This document shows, piece by piece, positions 1 to 9,366 of a stretch of DNA of 64,000 nt. The position numbers were made by a program, and so were the translations under genes. The DNA is from Rhodoplanes sp. Z2-YC6860. GTDB taxonomy: Bacteria > Pseudomonadota > Alphaproteobacteria > Rhizobiales > Xanthobacteraceae. The stretch lies in contig NZ_CP007440.1 of assembly GCF_001579845.1 (NCBI RefSeq), positions 124,001-188,000 on the forward strand, written 5' to 3'. Positions within the stretch are counted from its first letter, which is position 1. Each line of letters begins with the position of its first letter. The notes under the pieces were generated by a model. The model did no database searches, was not told the origin of the DNA, and saw only the letters and a list, made by a program, of their open reading frames with translations.

Positions 1-65
1 CCGATCTGGCACAGCCGGCTGCGGCGGAAGACGAACCGGCCGAGGCTGAGGCCCAACCGGCGTAA
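1..65 (+). CDS. nusA: Transcription termination/antitermination factor NusA, C-terminal tail (partial)
   Basis: Only the last 20 codons are present, in the frame that starts at base 3 and ends with TAA at 63-65. The tail is rich in Ala, Glu and Pro, as the ends of alphaproteobacterial NusA proteins often are. The call rests mainly on gene order: in this group nusA directly precedes ylxR and infB, and the next gene starts 20 bases on. The body of the protein lies outside the window, so no domain can be checked. Confidence 0.65.
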   Translation, partial: DLAQPAAAEDEPAEAEAQPA

Positions 66-85
66 CAGGAGACGTTGCGATATCG

Positions 86-754
86 ATGCTGGCGGAAACG
101 CACCAGGACGAACTCGATGCCGGGCCGCGCAAGGGCGGCCCGGGCACCGAACGGCTGTGTGCGGTGACCCGGACGGTGAAGCCGGTCGAGGATTTGATCC
201 GCTTCGTGGTCGGACCCGACGGTGTCGTGCCGGACCTGAAGCGCAAACTGCCGGGCCGCGGTCTCTGGATCACGGCAGACAGGCTGACGTTGAAGGACGC
301 CGTCACACGAAATGTGTTCGCGCGCGGCTTCAAACGGGACATCCGCGCGACGGCTGAGCTGATCGATCAGACCGAGCTCATGCTGCAGCGGGCGGTGCTC
401 GATGCGCTGGCGATTGCCGGCAAGGCGGGCTCGGTTTTGACCGGATTCGCCAAGGTCGAGGCCGCCATCGCCCGCGAGCCGATCGTGGGCCTGATCCACG
501 CATCGGATGCCGGCCATGACGGGGTGGCCAAGCTCGCCGGAGCACTGCGGCACCGGCCGGACTGCGACCGGATCCTGGCCATCAAAACCTTCACCACCGC
601 CCAATTGGATTTGGCACTGGGGCGGTCAAATGTGGTACATGCAGCCCTGCTTGCCGGGCCTGCGAATGACACGGTTCTGGCGCGTTTAGCGCGCCTGGAG
701 CGCTTTCGATCGGGTGTCCCCGGCGACAGCGGCGGCAACGGCGTACGGAATTGA
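86..754 (+). CDS. ylxR: YlxR-family (DUF448) RNA-binding protein with C-terminal L7Ae-like half
   Basis: The N-terminal third has the YlxR pattern: CAVTR at residues 25-29, LIRFV near 37-41, then PDG and KLPGRGLW at 54-61. In this family that region forms a basic RNA-binding surface. The rest (about 95-200) looks like the L7Ae-type fold that alphaproteobacterial members carry as a fusion, including 'AIAGKAGSVLTGF', a pattern typical of ribosomal L7Ae/YlxQ proteins. The start ATG follows AGGAGA at 68-73. It lies between nusA and infB and is probably co-transcribed with them. The exact role (ribosome assembly or transcription) is not settled for the family. Confidence 0.88.
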   Translation: MLAETHQDELDAGPRKGGPGTERLCAVTRTVKPVEDLIRFVVGPDGVVPDLKRKLPGRGLWITADRLTLKDAVTRNVFARGFKRDIRATAELIDQTELMLQRAVLDALAIAGKAGSVLTGFAKVEAAIAREPIVGLIHASDAGHDGVAKLAGALRHRPDCDRILAIKTFTTAQLDLALGRSNVVHAALLAGPANDTVLARLARLERFRSGVPGDSGGNGVRN

Positions 755-770
755 CAGGAATTGCGACTGA

Positions 771-3461
771 ATGGCTGACACCAAGACCCCCGACGGCAAG
801 ACGTTGAGCGTAGGCGGCAAGTCGACGCTCTCGCTCAAGCCGCGCACCGAGACTGGCGTCGTGCGCCAGAGCTTCAGCCATGGCCGCAGCAAGCAGGTGG
901 TGGTCGAGGTCAAGAAACGCCGCATGGGCAGCGACGGCAAGCCCGAGCCGGCCGCCGCTCCGGCGCCCGTTGCACCGCCGCCGGTCGCCAAGCGCCCCGA
1001 TCCCGCACCTGCCGGGCGATCCGCGCGCCCTGCATCCGCCCCGCCGAGCTCGGCGCCGCCGAAGTCCTCCGGCGTGGTGCTGCGCACCCTGACCGACGAA
1101 GAGCGAGAGCGGCGTGCTCACGCGCTCGGCGACGCGCGTTTGCGTGAGGCCGAAGAGCGCAAGATCGCCGAGGAAGAGGCCAAGATCCGCGCCCAGCGCG
1201 AAGCCGCCGAGAAGGTCGAGCGTGAGGCTGCCGAAGCCCGCAAGCGCGAAGAGGACGACCGTCGCAAACACGACGAGGTCTCCAAGAAAAAAGCCGACGA
1301 GGTTGCCAAGAAGCGTTTTGGCGAACCCGAGGCGGCCGCCCCGGCGGCGCCTGCTGCCAAAGCGCCGGCTGCGGCTGCGCGGCCTGGCACTTCCACGGCG
1401 CGTCCTGGCACCCCGGCACGTCCCGGCGCACCGGCACGTCCCGGTGCCCGCCCGGCTCTGGAATCCGAAGAAGAAGAAGCGCCGAAATTCCGGCGCGGCC
1501 CCGGCGGCGCCATGCGCCCGGCGGCGCCCCCGCAACGTCCGACCCGCGCCGCCAAGACCGCGACCGAGCGGCCGCGCGGCCGCCTGACGCTCGTCAATGC
1601 GCTCAATGACGACGTGCGCGAGCGTTCGACCGCGTCGTTCCATCGCCGCGAGCAGCGCCGTCACAAGGCCATGATGGGCAACGAGCCGCGCGAGAAGATC
1701 TCTCGCGAGGTCACGATCCCCGAGGCGATCACCATCCAGGAACTCGCCAATCGCATGTCCGAGCGGTCGGTCGAGATCATCAAGTACCTGATGAAACAGG
1801 GCCAGATGGCGACGATCAACGACGTGATCGACGCCGACACCGCCCAGCTCATCGCCGAGGAACTCGGCCACACCGTCAAGCGCGTCGCCGAGGCTGACGT
1901 CGAGGAAGGCGTGTTCGACGTCGCCGACGATCCGGACGATCTCGAGCCGCGCGCGCCGGTCGTGACCGTCATGGGCCACGTCGACCACGGCAAGACCTCG
2001 TTGCTCGACGCCATTCGCCAGACCAACGTCGTGTCGGGCGAAGCCGGCGGCATCACCCAGCACATCGGCGCCTACCAGGTTGACTCGCCGTCGCACGGCA
2101 AGATCACCTTCATCGACACGCCGGGCCACGCCGCGTTTACGGCGATGCGCGCCCGCGGCGCCAAGGTTACCGACATCGTGGTGCTGGTGGTCGCCGCCGA
2201 CGACGGCGTGATGCCGCAGACCATCGAGGCCATCAATCACGCCAAGGCCGCGAAGGTCCCGATGATCGTGGCCATCAACAAGATGGACAAGCCGGATGCC
2301 AATCCGATGCGCGTGCGCACCGACCTGCTTCAATACGAGGTGCAGGTCGAGTCTATGGGCGGCGACGTGGTCGACGTCGAGCTGTCGGCGACCAAGAAGA
2401 CCGGCATCGACAAGCTGCTCGAAATGATCGGCCTGCAGGCCGAACTTCTCGACCTGAAGGCCAACCCGCGCCGTGACGCCGAGGGCACCGTGATCGAGGC
2501 CAGGCTCGACCGCGGCCGTGGCCCGGTCGCGACCGTGCTCGTGCAGCGCGGCACGCTGGATGTCGGCGACATCATCGTCGCGGGTGCGGCCTGGGGCCGT
2601 GTCCGTGCGCTGGTCAACGACAAAGGCGAGCAGGTGGAAGAAGCCGGCCCGTCGGTTCCGGTCGAGGTGCTGGGCTTCGCCGATACACCCGAGGCGAGCG
2701 ATCGTCTCGCCGTGGTCGACAACGAGGCCCGCGCCCGCGAGCTCACCGACTACCGCGTCCGTCAGAAGCGCGAGAAGAGCGCGGCACATGCCACCGGCAT
2801 GCGCGGCTCGCTCGAACAGATGATGTCGCAGCTCAAGACTTCGGGCCGCAAGGACTTCCCGCTGATCATCAAAACGGACGTGCAGGGCTCGCTCGAAGCG
2901 ATCTCCGGCGCGCTGGAGAAGCTCGGCACCGACGAGGTCGGCGCGCGGATCATTCATTCCGGCGTCGGCGGCATCACGGAGTCGGACATCACGCTCGCGA
3001 CATCTTCGGGCGCCGCGATCATCGGCTTCAACGTGCGCGCCCACAAGGAAGCGCGCGAGCAGGCCGAGCGCGACCGGATCGAGATCCGCTACTACAACAT
3101 CATCTACGATCTCGTGGACGACGTTAAAAAGGCGATGTCCGGCCTGCTCACGCCCGAACGGCGCGAGACCATGCTGGGCAACGCGTCGATCCTCGAGGTG
3201 TTCAACGTGTCGAAGGTCGGCAAGGTCGCCGGCTGCCGCGTCACCGACGGCAAGGTCGAGCGCGGCGCGGGCGTGCGCCTGATCCGCGACAACGTCGTCG
3301 TTCACGAAGGCAAGCTGTCGCAGCTCAAGCGCTTCAAAGACGATGTGCGCGAGGTCACGGCCGGCATGGAATGCGGCATGGCCTTCGAGGCCTACCAGGA
3401 TATGCGTCAGGGTGACGTGATCGAGTGTTATCGGGTGGAGACGGTGCAACGCTCGCTCTGA
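771..3461 (+). CDS. infB: Translation initiation factor IF-2
   Basis: GTPase that brings initiator fMet-tRNA to the 30S subunit and promotes 50S joining. The 896-residue protein has the alphaproteobacterial IF2-associated N-terminus, a long Ala/Pro/Glu/Arg-rich linker with a charged helical part (about 110-190), and the IF2-N domain near 325-375. The G domain follows: GHVDHGKT (about 400), GGITQHIG (G2), DTPGH (about 448), NKMD (about 503) and SATK (G5). Domains II, III and C2 complete the expected length. The repeated Pro-Gly-Ala-Arg stretch near 205-225 is low complexity. It starts 16 bases after ylxR. All G-motif residues are intact. Confidence 0.98.
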   Translation: MADTKTPDGKTLSVGGKSTLSLKPRTETGVVRQSFSHGRSKQVVVEVKKRRMGSDGKPEPAAAPAPVAPPPVAKRPDPAPAGRSARPASAPPSSAPPKSSGVVLRTLTDEERERRAHALGDARLREAEERKIAEEEAKIRAQREAAEKVEREAAEARKREEDDRRKHDEVSKKKADEVAKKRFGEPEAAAPAAPAAKAPAAAARPGTSTARPGTPARPGAPARPGARPALESEEEEAPKFRRGPGGAMRPAAPPQRPTRAAKTATERPRGRLTLVNALNDDVRERSTASFHRREQRRHKAMMGNEPREKISREVTIPEAITIQELANRMSERSVEIIKYLMKQGQMATINDVIDADTAQLIAEELGHTVKRVAEADVEEGVFDVADDPDDLEPRAPVVTVMGHVDHGKTSLLDAIRQTNVVSGEAGGITQHIGAYQVDSPSHGKITFIDTPGHAAFTAMRARGAKVTDIVVLVVAADDGVMPQTIEAINHAKAAKVPMIVAINKMDKPDANPMRVRTDLLQYEVQVESMGGDVVDVELSATKKTGIDKLLEMIGLQAELLDLKANPRRDAEGTVIEARLDRGRGPVATVLVQRGTLDVGDIIVAGAAWGRVRALVNDKGEQVEEAGPSVPVEVLGFADTPEASDRLAVVDNEARARELTDYRVRQKREKSAAHATGMRGSLEQMMSQLKTSGRKDFPLIIKTDVQGSLEAISGALEKLGTDEVGARIIHSGVGGITESDITLATSSGAAIIGFNVRAHKEAREQAERDRIEIRYYNIIYDLVDDVKKAMSGLLTPERRETMLGNASILEVFNVSKVGKVAGCRVTDGKVERGAGVRLIRDNVVVHEGKLSQLKRFKDDVREVTAGMECGMAFEAYQDMRQGDVIECYRVETVQRSL

Positions 3462-3499
3462 GTCCGAATCTCAGGCGAACGAAAACTCCATCGCCCTAT

Positions 3500-3597
3500 C
3501 CGACGTCATGCCCGGCCTTGTGCCGGGCATCCACGCCTTCCCTCATTTGAGAGAAGCAAGACGTGGAAGCCCGCAACAAGTGCGGGCATGACGTCGG
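3500..3597. repeat. Dispersed palindromic repeat between infB and rbfA
   Basis: Ends are a perfect 15-bp inverted repeat, CCGACGTCATGCCCG at 3500-3514 and its complement at 3583-3597. Inside are two smaller hairpins built from 'gcccgg...ccgggc' and 'cccgcaacaagtgcggg'. The design resembles the 'GTCATGCCCGG' extragenic repeats common in Bradyrhizobium relatives. It separates infB from rbfA inside an otherwise tight operon. Confidence 0.75.
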
Positions 3598-3615
3598 CAA
3601 AGCTGGAAAGCAATC

Positions 3616-4047
3616 TTGAGAAACAAACATCATCGCGACCGCGAGTCGCAAGCCGGCCCCTCGCAACGCGCGCTGCGCGTCGGCGAGCTCATTCGTCACG
3701 CGCTGTCCGAGATGCTGACGCGCGGCGACGTGCACGATCCGGTGCTCGAAGGACATCTGATCACGGTGCCCGAGGTGCGCATGTCGCCCGACCTGCGGCT
3801 TGCGACCATCTACGTGATGCCGCTCGGCGGGCGCGACATCAAAGAGGTGATCGAGGCGCTGGAGCGCAACAAGCGCTATCTGCGCGGCGAGATCGCCCAT
3901 CACGTGAACCTGAAATTCGCGCCCGACATTCGTTTCCGCGCCGACGAGCGGTTCGACGAAGCGGAGCGGATCGACAAGCTGTTGCGGACGCCGGCGGTCC
4001 AGCGCGATCTCAAGCGTGAGGATGGCCAAGAGGAGGGCGATGAGTAA
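3616..4047 (+). CDS. rbfA: 30S ribosome-binding factor RbfA
   Basis: Small KH-like protein that binds immature 30S subunits and helps 16S rRNA 5'-end maturation, notably in the cold. At 143 residues it has the family length. Visible family traits are '[19 protein letters not shown]' at the N-terminus, '[19 protein letters not shown]' in the core and '[17 protein letters not shown]' near the end. No ATG fits the conserved N-terminus. The best start is TTG at 3616, preceded by GGAAAG at 3605-3610. The 3' end overlaps truB by 8 bases, so the two are translationally coupled. Confidence 0.93.
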   Translation: MRNKHHRDRESQAGPSQRALRVGELIRHALSEMLTRGDVHDPVLEGHLITVPEVRMSPDLRLATIYVMPLGGRDIKEVIEALERNKRYLRGEIAHHVNLKFAPDIRFRADERFDEAERIDKLLRTPAVQRDLKREDGQEEGDE

Positions 4048-5137
4048 CGAGCAGCGCCCGCCGGACGAGGCCGCCCTCTCCGCTCTTGCGGAGCCGCAGC
4101 ATGACGCCGTTGCCGGCACCGCCCCTCAAGAGGGGCAGGAACGCCCACGGCCGTTTTCGCAGAAAAAGCCCAAGCAGCAATTCCGCCGCGAAAAGCGCGA
4201 CGTGCACGGCTGGCTCATCATCGACAAGCCGGTCGGCATGACCTCGACCCAGGTGGTCGGCGCGATCAAGCGGCTATTTTCCTGCAAGCGCGCCGGACAT
4301 GCCGGCACGCTCGACCCGCTCGCCTCGGGCTGCCTGCCGGTGGCGCTCGGCGAGGCCACCAAGACCGTCCCGTTCGTGATGGACGGCCGCAAGACCTACA
4401 GCTTCACGGTGCGCTGGGGCGAGGAGCGCGACAGCGACGACGCCGATGGCGCCGTCACGGCGACCAGTGACAATCGCCCGACGCGCGACGCCATCCTGGC
4501 GGCGCTGCCGGCGTATAGCGGGACCATCTCCCAGGTGCCGCCGCGCTATTCGGCCATCAAGGTCGACGGCGAGCGGGCCTATGACCTGGCCCGGGACGGC
4601 GAGGTCGTGGAGCTCGCGGCCCGGCCGGTCGACATCCACCGGCTCGAGCTGGTTAACCTTCCGGACCCCGACCATGCGCAATTCGTCGCCGAATGCGGCA
4701 AGGGCACCTATGTGCGCTCGCTCGCCCGCGACATCGGCCGGGCGCTCGGAAGTCTTGGACATATCAATGCTTTACGGCGCGAGTCGGTCGGCGGATTCGG
4801 CGAAAATGACATGATTTCGCTGGAACAGCTGACCGAGCTATGCCATAGAGCAGCCGCCGGCGAGGCCAATCTCGCCGACGTCATTCTGCCCGTTGAGACC
4901 GCGCTGGACGACATCCCGGCACTGGCCGTCAGCGGGTCAGACGCGGCGAGGCTTCAAAGAGGCCAAGCCGTTTTGTTGCGCGGACGGGACGCACCCATCT
5001 TTCGCGGAACGGTCTATGTCACGGTTTCGGGCCGTTTGCTGGCCCTGGCCGAAGTCGACCGCGGCGAGATCGTCCCCAAGCGCGTATTCAACCTGACCGG
5101 GGTTGTGGGAAGCCGCCGGCCGCAGAAAGGTCACTAG
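4040..5137 (+). CDS. truB: tRNA pseudouridine(55) synthase TruB
   Basis: Converts U55 in the T-loop of tRNAs to pseudouridine. The ATG at 4040 was chosen because AGGAGG at 4031-4036 sits just before it. An in-frame ATG at 4016 lacks such a site. The catalytic motif is [12 protein letters not shown] with the nucleophile Asp near residue 92. '[12 protein letters not shown]' marks the start of the fold and '[13 protein letters not shown]' the RNA-contact region. A basic, Gln/Lys-rich N-terminal extension of about 55 residues precedes the core. The C-terminal part (about 285-355) matches the PUA-like TruB tail. It lies in the operon between rbfA and rpsO. Confidence 0.96.
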   Translation: MSNEQRPPDEAALSALAEPQHDAVAGTAPQEGQERPRPFSQKKPKQQFRREKRDVHGWLIIDKPVGMTSTQVVGAIKRLFSCKRAGHAGTLDPLASGCLPVALGEATKTVPFVMDGRKTYSFTVRWGEERDSDDADGAVTATSDNRPTRDAILAALPAYSGTISQVPPRYSAIKVDGERAYDLARDGEVVELAARPVDIHRLELVNLPDPDHAQFVAECGKGTYVRSLARDIGRALGSLGHINALRRESVGGFGENDMISLEQLTELCHRAAAGEANLADVILPVETALDDIPALAVSGSDAARLQRGQAVLLRGRDAPIFRGTVYVTVSGRLLALAEVDRGEIVPKRVFNLTGVVGSRRPQKGH

Positions 5138-5140
5138 CCG

Positions 5141-5410
5141 ATGTCGATTACTGCTGAGCGTAAGGCAGAAGTCATCAAGTCCAATGCCACCAAGTCCGGC
5201 GACACCGGGTCGCCCGAGGTGCAGGTCGCGATCCTCACTGAGCGGATCACCAACCTGACCGAGCATTTCAAGTCGCACGTCAAGGACAACCACTCGCGCC
5301 GCGGGCTCTTGAAGCTCGTGTCGCAGCGTCGTCAGTTGCTTGATTATCTCCGCCGTACCGACGAGAAGCGTTACAAGGGATTGATCGAGAAGCTCGGCAT
5401 TCGCCGCTGA
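5141..5410 (+). CDS. rpsO: 30S ribosomal protein S15
   Basis: Primary 16S rRNA-binding protein of the small subunit platform. It has 89 residues, the standard length, with the family signature around '[16 protein letters not shown]' and '[10 protein letters not shown]'. It begins 3 bases after the truB stop with an AAAGG upstream, so it is read with the operon. In many bacteria S15 also represses its own mRNA; no such structure was demonstrated here. A GC-rich hairpin follows the stop codon. Confidence 0.98.
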   Translation: MSITAERKAEVIKSNATKSGDTGSPEVQVAILTERITNLTEHFKSHVKDNHSRRGLLKLVSQRRQLLDYLRRTDEKRYKGLIEKLGIRR

Positions 5411-5417
5411 GCCATAC

Positions 5418-5446
5418 CGCGCGGGATTGTCCCCGCGCGTTTGTTG
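5418..5446 (+). terminator. Hairpin after rpsO, terminator-like
   Basis: CGCGCGGG (5418-5425) pairs with CCCGCGCG (5432-5439) around a short loop and is followed by TTTGTTG. The U-run is weak, so it may attenuate rather than fully stop transcription into pnp, or act as an mRNA end protector. Confidence 0.6.
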
Positions 5447-5560
5447 CGAGCCGCGGTTCGGTTCGCCATTCATCGGCAGCGATATGCGCTGCCGCTTTTG
5501 AGCCCGGCGCATACGGTGCCTGGCTCGCCTCACCGGAGGCACGAGGGCCATGGCAGGATC

Positions 5561-5610
5561 GCGAGATGCTTTCGCAGGACGCGGTGCGACCGCGCGCGAA
5601 AGCATCTCGC
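5561..5610 (+). promoter_or_regulatory. Long leader hairpin upstream of pnp
   Basis: A perfect 15-bp inverted repeat, GCGAGATGCTTTCGC (5561-5575) and its complement (5596-5610), encloses a second 5-bp stem, GCGGT/ACCGC, with a 3-base loop (5581-5593). The whole forms one long hairpin ending 52 bases before the pnp ATG. In Escherichia coli, RNase III cuts a leader hairpin of the pnp mRNA and PNPase then represses its own synthesis. The same position here suggests, but does not prove, such control. Confidence 0.65.
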
Positions 5611-5662
5611 CGTCTTGCTCATGGCGTTCGCCCCTTCGCGAAAACCATGAGAGAAAATCGAA

Positions 5663-7828
5663 ATGTTCGATACACAACGTGTTGAGCTCGACTGGGGTGG
5701 CCGCAAGCTAACCCTGGAAACCGGCAAGGTCGCGCGTCAGGCCGACGGCGCAGTGCTGGCCACCTACGGCGAGACCACAGTACTCGCGGCCGTGGTGGCC
5801 GCCAAGGCGCCGAAGCCCGGCATCGACTTCATGCCGCTGACGGTCAACTACACTGAAAAGTATTATTCGGCCGGCCGTATTCCCGGCGGCTACTTCAAGC
5901 GCGAGCGCGGCCCGACCGAGAAGGACACGCTGACGTCGCGCCTGATCGACCGTCCGATCCGCCCGCTGTTCCCGGATGGCTGGCGCTGCGACACGCAGGT
6001 GACCTGCACGGTGATGTCGCACGATCAGGAAAACGACGCCGACATCGTCGCGATGGTCGCTGCTTCCGCGGCACTCACGATCTCCGGCGTACCGTTCATG
6101 GGACCGATCGGCGGCGCGCGCGTTGCATTCGTGAATAACGAATACGTGCTCAATCCGACGCTCGATGAGATGAAGGACACCCAGCTCGATCTGGTCGTCG
6201 CCGGCACGCAAGACGCCGTGCTGATGGTCGAATCGGAAGCCAAGGAGCTGTCCGAGGAAATCATGCTCGGCGCCGTGATGTTCGGACATCGGCATTTCCA
6301 GCCGGTGATCAACGCGATCATCCAGCTCGCTGAGAAAGCCGCGAAGGAGCCGCGCGAGTTCGCCGTGCCGGACACCAAGGCCATCGAAACGGAAATGCTC
6401 GGCATCGTCGAAGCCGATCTCCGCAAGGCCTATGCGATCCCGGCCAAGGCCGAGCGCTATGAGGCAGTCGGCGCCGTCAAGAAGAAGGCGATGGAGCACT
6501 TCTTCCCGGACGGCAAGGACAATCCGGATCGCCCGATGACGCTGGTCGGCGGCGTGTTCGGGGAGCTCGAAGCCAAGATCGTACGCTGGAACATTCTCGA
6601 CACCAGCAAGCGCATCGACGGCCGCGATCTCGTCACCGTTCGTCCGATCACCGTCGAAGCGCCGTTCCTGCCGCGCACCCACGGCTCGACGCTGTTCACC
6701 CGCGGCGAGACGCAGGCGATCGTGGTCGCCACGCTCGGCACCGGCGAGGACGAGCAGTGGATCGACGCACTGACCGGAACGTACAAAGAATCGTTCATGC
6801 TGCACTACAACTTCCCGCCGTACTCGGTCGGTGAGACGGGCCGCATGGGCGCACCGGGTCGCCGCGAGATCGGCCACGGCAAGCTCGCGTGGCGCGCGAT
6901 CCATCCGATGCTGCCGCCGAAGGAAGAGTTCCCCTACACCATCCGCGTCGTCTCGGAGATCACCGAGTCGAACGGCTCGTCGTCGATGGCGACGGTGTGC
7001 GGCACCTCGCTGGCGCTGATGGATGCGGGCGTGCCGCTGAAGCGGCCGACTGCGGGCATCGCCATGGGCCTGATCCTGGAAGACAAGCGCTTTGCCGTGC
7101 TGTCCGACATCCTCGGCGACGAGGATCATCTCGGCGACATGGACTTCAAGGTGGCCGGCACCGAGCAGGGCGTCACCGCGCTGCAGATGGACATCAAGAT
7201 CGCCGGCATCACCGAAGAGATCATGAAGGTGGCGCTGACTCAGGCCAAGGGTGGGCGCCTGCACATCCTCGGCGAGATGTCCAAGGCGCTCGACAAGGCC
7301 CGCGCCGAGCTCGGCGAATACGCGCCGCGCATCGAGACCTTCAAGATCGCCACGGACAAGATCCGCGAAGTGATCGGCACTGGCGGCAAGGTGATCCGCG
7401 AGATCGTCGAGAAGACCGGCGCCAAGATCAACGTCGAGGACGACGGCACCGTGAAGGTGGCTTCGTCCGACGGCGAGTCGATCAAGGCCGCGGTCAACTG
7501 GATCAAGTCGATAGCGTCCGATCCCGAGATCGGTCACATCTACGAAGGCACTGTCGTGAAGACGATGGACTTCGGCGCCTTCGTCAACTTCTTCGGCGCC
7601 AAGGATGGCCTGGTTCACATCAGCCAGCTCGCAGCGAACCGCGTCCAGAAGACCACCGACGTCGTCAAGGAAGGCGACAAGGTCAAGGTGAAGCTCCTGG
7701 GCTTCGACGAGCGCGGCAAGGTGCGGCTGTCGATGAAGGTGGTCGATCAGGCCACCGGCGAGGACCTCGAGGCCAAGCAGAAGGCGGAACGCGGCGATCA
7801 GCGCGAGGCCGCCGGCGGCGCCGAATAG
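5663..7828 (+). CDS. pnp: Polyribonucleotide nucleotidyltransferase (PNPase)
   Basis: Trimeric 3'-5' phosphorolytic exoribonuclease, a core part of RNA decay. The 721-residue chain shows the full family plan: RNase PH-like domain 1 (about 1-145) with '[20 protein letters not shown]', a helical linker, RNase PH-like domain 2 (about 315-550) with '[20 protein letters not shown]', a KH domain with [10 protein letters not shown] near 571, and an S1 domain (about 622-695) with 'DFGAFVNFF' and '[10 protein letters not shown]'. ATG 5663 follows a GAGAGAAAA stretch. It is separated from rpsO by 252 bases holding a terminator-like hairpin and a long leader hairpin. A strong terminator follows. Confidence 0.98.
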   Translation: MFDTQRVELDWGGRKLTLETGKVARQADGAVLATYGETTVLAAVVAAKAPKPGIDFMPLTVNYTEKYYSAGRIPGGYFKRERGPTEKDTLTSRLIDRPIRPLFPDGWRCDTQVTCTVMSHDQENDADIVAMVAASAALTISGVPFMGPIGGARVAFVNNEYVLNPTLDEMKDTQLDLVVAGTQDAVLMVESEAKELSEEIMLGAVMFGHRHFQPVINAIIQLAEKAAKEPREFAVPDTKAIETEMLGIVEADLRKAYAIPAKAERYEAVGAVKKKAMEHFFPDGKDNPDRPMTLVGGVFGELEAKIVRWNILDTSKRIDGRDLVTVRPITVEAPFLPRTHGSTLFTRGETQAIVVATLGTGEDEQWIDALTGTYKESFMLHYNFPPYSVGETGRMGAPGRREIGHGKLAWRAIHPMLPPKEEFPYTIRVVSEITESNGSSSMATVCGTSLALMDAGVPLKRPTAGIAMGLILEDKRFAVLSDILGDEDHLGDMDFKVAGTEQGVTALQMDIKIAGITEEIMKVALTQAKGGRLHILGEMSKALDKARAELGEYAPRIETFKIATDKIREVIGTGGKVIREIVEKTGAKINVEDDGTVKVASSDGESIKAAVNWIKSIASDPEIGHIYEGTVVKTMDFGAFVNFFGAKDGLVHISQLAANRVQKTTDVVKEGDKVKVKLLGFDERGKVRLSMKVVDQATGEDLEAKQKAERGDQREAAGGAE

Positions 7829-7856
7829 TCGGCCACGCAGCCATCACGAACGTCAA

Positions 7857-7885
7857 AAGGGCGCCCCACCGGGCGCCCTTCTTCA
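7857..7885 (+). terminator. Intrinsic terminator of pnp
   Basis: AAGGGCGCCC (7857-7866) pairs perfectly with GGGCGCCCTT (7871-7880) around a 4-base loop and is followed by CTTCATT. It lies 28 bases after the pnp stop. Confidence 0.8.
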
Positions 7886-8036
7886 TTCCGGGAACGCCAT
7901 AACAATCAGAGGCTTATGAGGGGGTCTGGAATCCGCATTTTTGTGATGGCGAACACATCGCGGCTCGGCTGCCGGGCTTAGCATGTGGATCATGAGGAGC
8001 GCAGATGCTCTGGGATTTCGCGAAAGGGAAATCGCC

Positions 8037-8258
8037 ATGACACGGATCGCAGCCACCTCCGGTTCTGTCGCCGCCATCGACACGATCTTCGCCGCTGTGG
8101 TCGCGAGCTGCGCCGAATACTGCGCCGGTGCTCGTCAGGGCCGCGACATCGAGGCGCGCTATCGCACGCTGAGCCGCCGCTCGAGTCCCGATCTCGCCCG
8201 GCTCGGCATGATTCGAACCGACGTCGCGCGCGCCGCGCTCACCGATATCTGCGATTGA
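8037..8258 (+). CDS. Small DUF1127-like protein
   Basis: A 73-residue protein starting at ATG 8037 behind GAAAGGGAAA. An in-frame start at 7983 is possible but has no ribosome site. The C-terminal half, 'RYRTLSRRSSPDLARLGMI' followed by RTDVARA, resembles the arginine-rich DUF1127 pattern ('R-L..L-dLGl-R-di'). That family is abundant in Hyphomicrobiales, and some members bind RNA or act in stress and phosphate responses. The N-terminal half is Ala-rich with two Cys (SCAEYC). A clear terminator follows, so the gene is a single transcription unit. The family link is by pattern only. Confidence 0.6.
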   Translation: MTRIAATSGSVAAIDTIFAAVVASCAEYCAGARQGRDIEARYRTLSRRSSPDLARLGMIRTDVARAALTDICD

Positions 8259-8291
8259 ATTGCGTTCCAAGTTCCTCCCCGCACCTTAACT

Positions 8292-8325
8292 GCCCGTTCT
8301 GGTTCCGCCAGGACGGGCTTTTTTT
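8292..8325 (+). terminator. Strong intrinsic terminator
   Basis: GCCCGTTCTGG (8292-8302) pairs with CCAGGACGGGC (8308-8318), 11 bp with one G-U, loop TTCCG, followed by seven T. It ends the small gene at 8037-8258. Confidence 0.9.
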
Positions 8326-8388
8326 GCAAGCGTGACGTGAGAATTGAGCTATCGTCAGCTGCAGGCTGATCCCGTAGCGACGACGGTT

Positions 8389-9060
8389 ATGACCCCGCCC
8401 ACCAACCTTTTTTCGGTGTTTCCCGAGACTCTGGCGGCGAAGCTTTTCGCCAATGCCAGACAGACGAAGCTCGCCGCGGATGAGGTGCTTTTTGTCGCAG
8501 GGGACCCCGGCGACGGCTGCTACCGGGTCGAGCAAGGCCTGCTCAAGGTCAGCATGATCGCGCCGTCCGGCGCCGAGCGGATTCTGGCCATCGTCGGACC
8601 TGGCGGCATCGTCGGCGAGCTTTCGACCATCGACGGCCTGCCGCGCTCGGCTTCGGTGGCCGCTGTCCGCGAGTCGGAGCTGACCTTTGTCAGCCGCGCG
8701 GCGTTCCAGACTTTCGCCGAGGATCATCCGCAGGTTTACAAGGATCTCGTGACGCTACTGGCCTCGCGGCTGCGCGACACCGATGGCGTGGTGGCGGCGG
8801 GAAGCTTCCTGCCGCTCAAGGGCCGTGTCGCTCGCGCGCTGCTCGATCTGGCTGAAGCGTTCGGCCATGACGTGGGCCAGGGCCGCGTCCTCATCCGCCA
8901 GAAGGTCAGCCAGAGCGACGTGGCCGCCATGGCGGGCATCGCCCGCGAGAATGTCAGCCGCATTCTCAACGACTGGATTCGCGACAAGCTGGTGAGCCGG
9001 CTGTCGGGCTACTACTGCCTCGAAAACAAGAAGAAGCTCGAGCGGGAAAGCGCCATCTAA
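8389..9060 (+). CDS. Crp/Fnr-family transcriptional regulator
   Basis: Cyclic-nucleotide-type sensor domain (about 10-125) plus C-terminal winged helix. The phosphate-binding cassette is visible as GELSTIDGLPRSASVAA (about 75-91), close to the GEL...PRSA pattern of true cAMP receptor proteins. The recognition region is 'QSDVAAMAGIARENVSRIL' (about 174-193). The four-cysteine cluster of FNR is missing; only two isolated Cys occur. An oxygen-sensing iron-sulfur role is therefore unlikely. ATG 8389 gives the usual length (223 aa). A TTG at 8344 would add 15 residues, and no ribosome site clearly decides. The ligand is unknown. Confidence 0.85.
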   Translation: MTPPTNLFSVFPETLAAKLFANARQTKLAADEVLFVAGDPGDGCYRVEQGLLKVSMIAPSGAERILAIVGPGGIVGELSTIDGLPRSASVAAVRESELTFVSRAAFQTFAEDHPQVYKDLVTLLASRLRDTDGVVAAGSFLPLKGRVARALLDLAEAFGHDVGQGRVLIRQKVSQSDVAAMAGIARENVSRILNDWIRDKLVSRLSGYYCLENKKKLERESAI

Positions 9061-9103
9061 ATCACGCGTGTTTGCCAGCGCAGCGAGCCACAACGGCGGT
9101 GTC

Positions 9104-9225
9104 ATTGCCGGGCCGCGCGTAAGCGCGTGGCCCGGCAATCCATGAGCGGGCGCGGTTGAAAGCAGTCTTACGTAAGACTTCCGCTATCAAGACAGGGTCA
9201 TGGCCCGCCGGGTCAAGCCCGGCGG
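9104..9225. repeat. Extragenic hairpin repeats
   Basis: The 306-base gap before the next gene has no credible gene. It holds an 11-bp hairpin (ATTGCCGGGCC 9104-9114 with 9129-9139, with a nested GCGC stem) and an 8-bp hairpin (CCGCCGGG 9205-9212 with 9218-9225). Both resemble the GC-rich dispersed repeats seen elsewhere in the window. Between them lies a separate 16-bp palindrome at 9164. Confidence 0.65.
9164..9179. promoter_or_regulatory. Perfect 16-bp palindrome AGTCTTACGTAAGACT
   Basis: The site is a perfect two-fold palindrome, less GC-rich than its surroundings, 188 bases before the TPR glycosyltransferase gene. Its size and symmetry suit a dimeric regulator site, but it could also be part of the adjoining repeat unit. 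No factor can be named. Confidence 0.4.
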
Positions 9226-9366
9226 TGACAGCCTGCGTGTGGGACGGGCGTGCTTCCACGCAAGAGGAAACGCTCTCCAGGCTTGCCGCGGGCGGAAGCA
9301 GCGCGATTTCCATCTGGACGAATCAGCCGATGCCATTTACGGAGCCATCAGGGGTTCCGGGCCGAC

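Noticed and set aside
591-3449. Very long minus-strand open frame opposite infB
   Set aside because: It is rich in His, Arg and Asp without motifs and mirrors the infB codons; infB on the plus strand has every expected GTPase motif.
5708-7618. Long minus-strand open frame opposite pnp
   Set aside because: Composition is that of a reversed GC-rich gene (His/Arg/Asp/Leu), and pnp fully explains the region.
8389-9060. FNR-type oxygen sensor
   Set aside because: The N-terminal cysteine cluster is absent; the binding cassette looks like that of a cyclic-nucleotide regulator.
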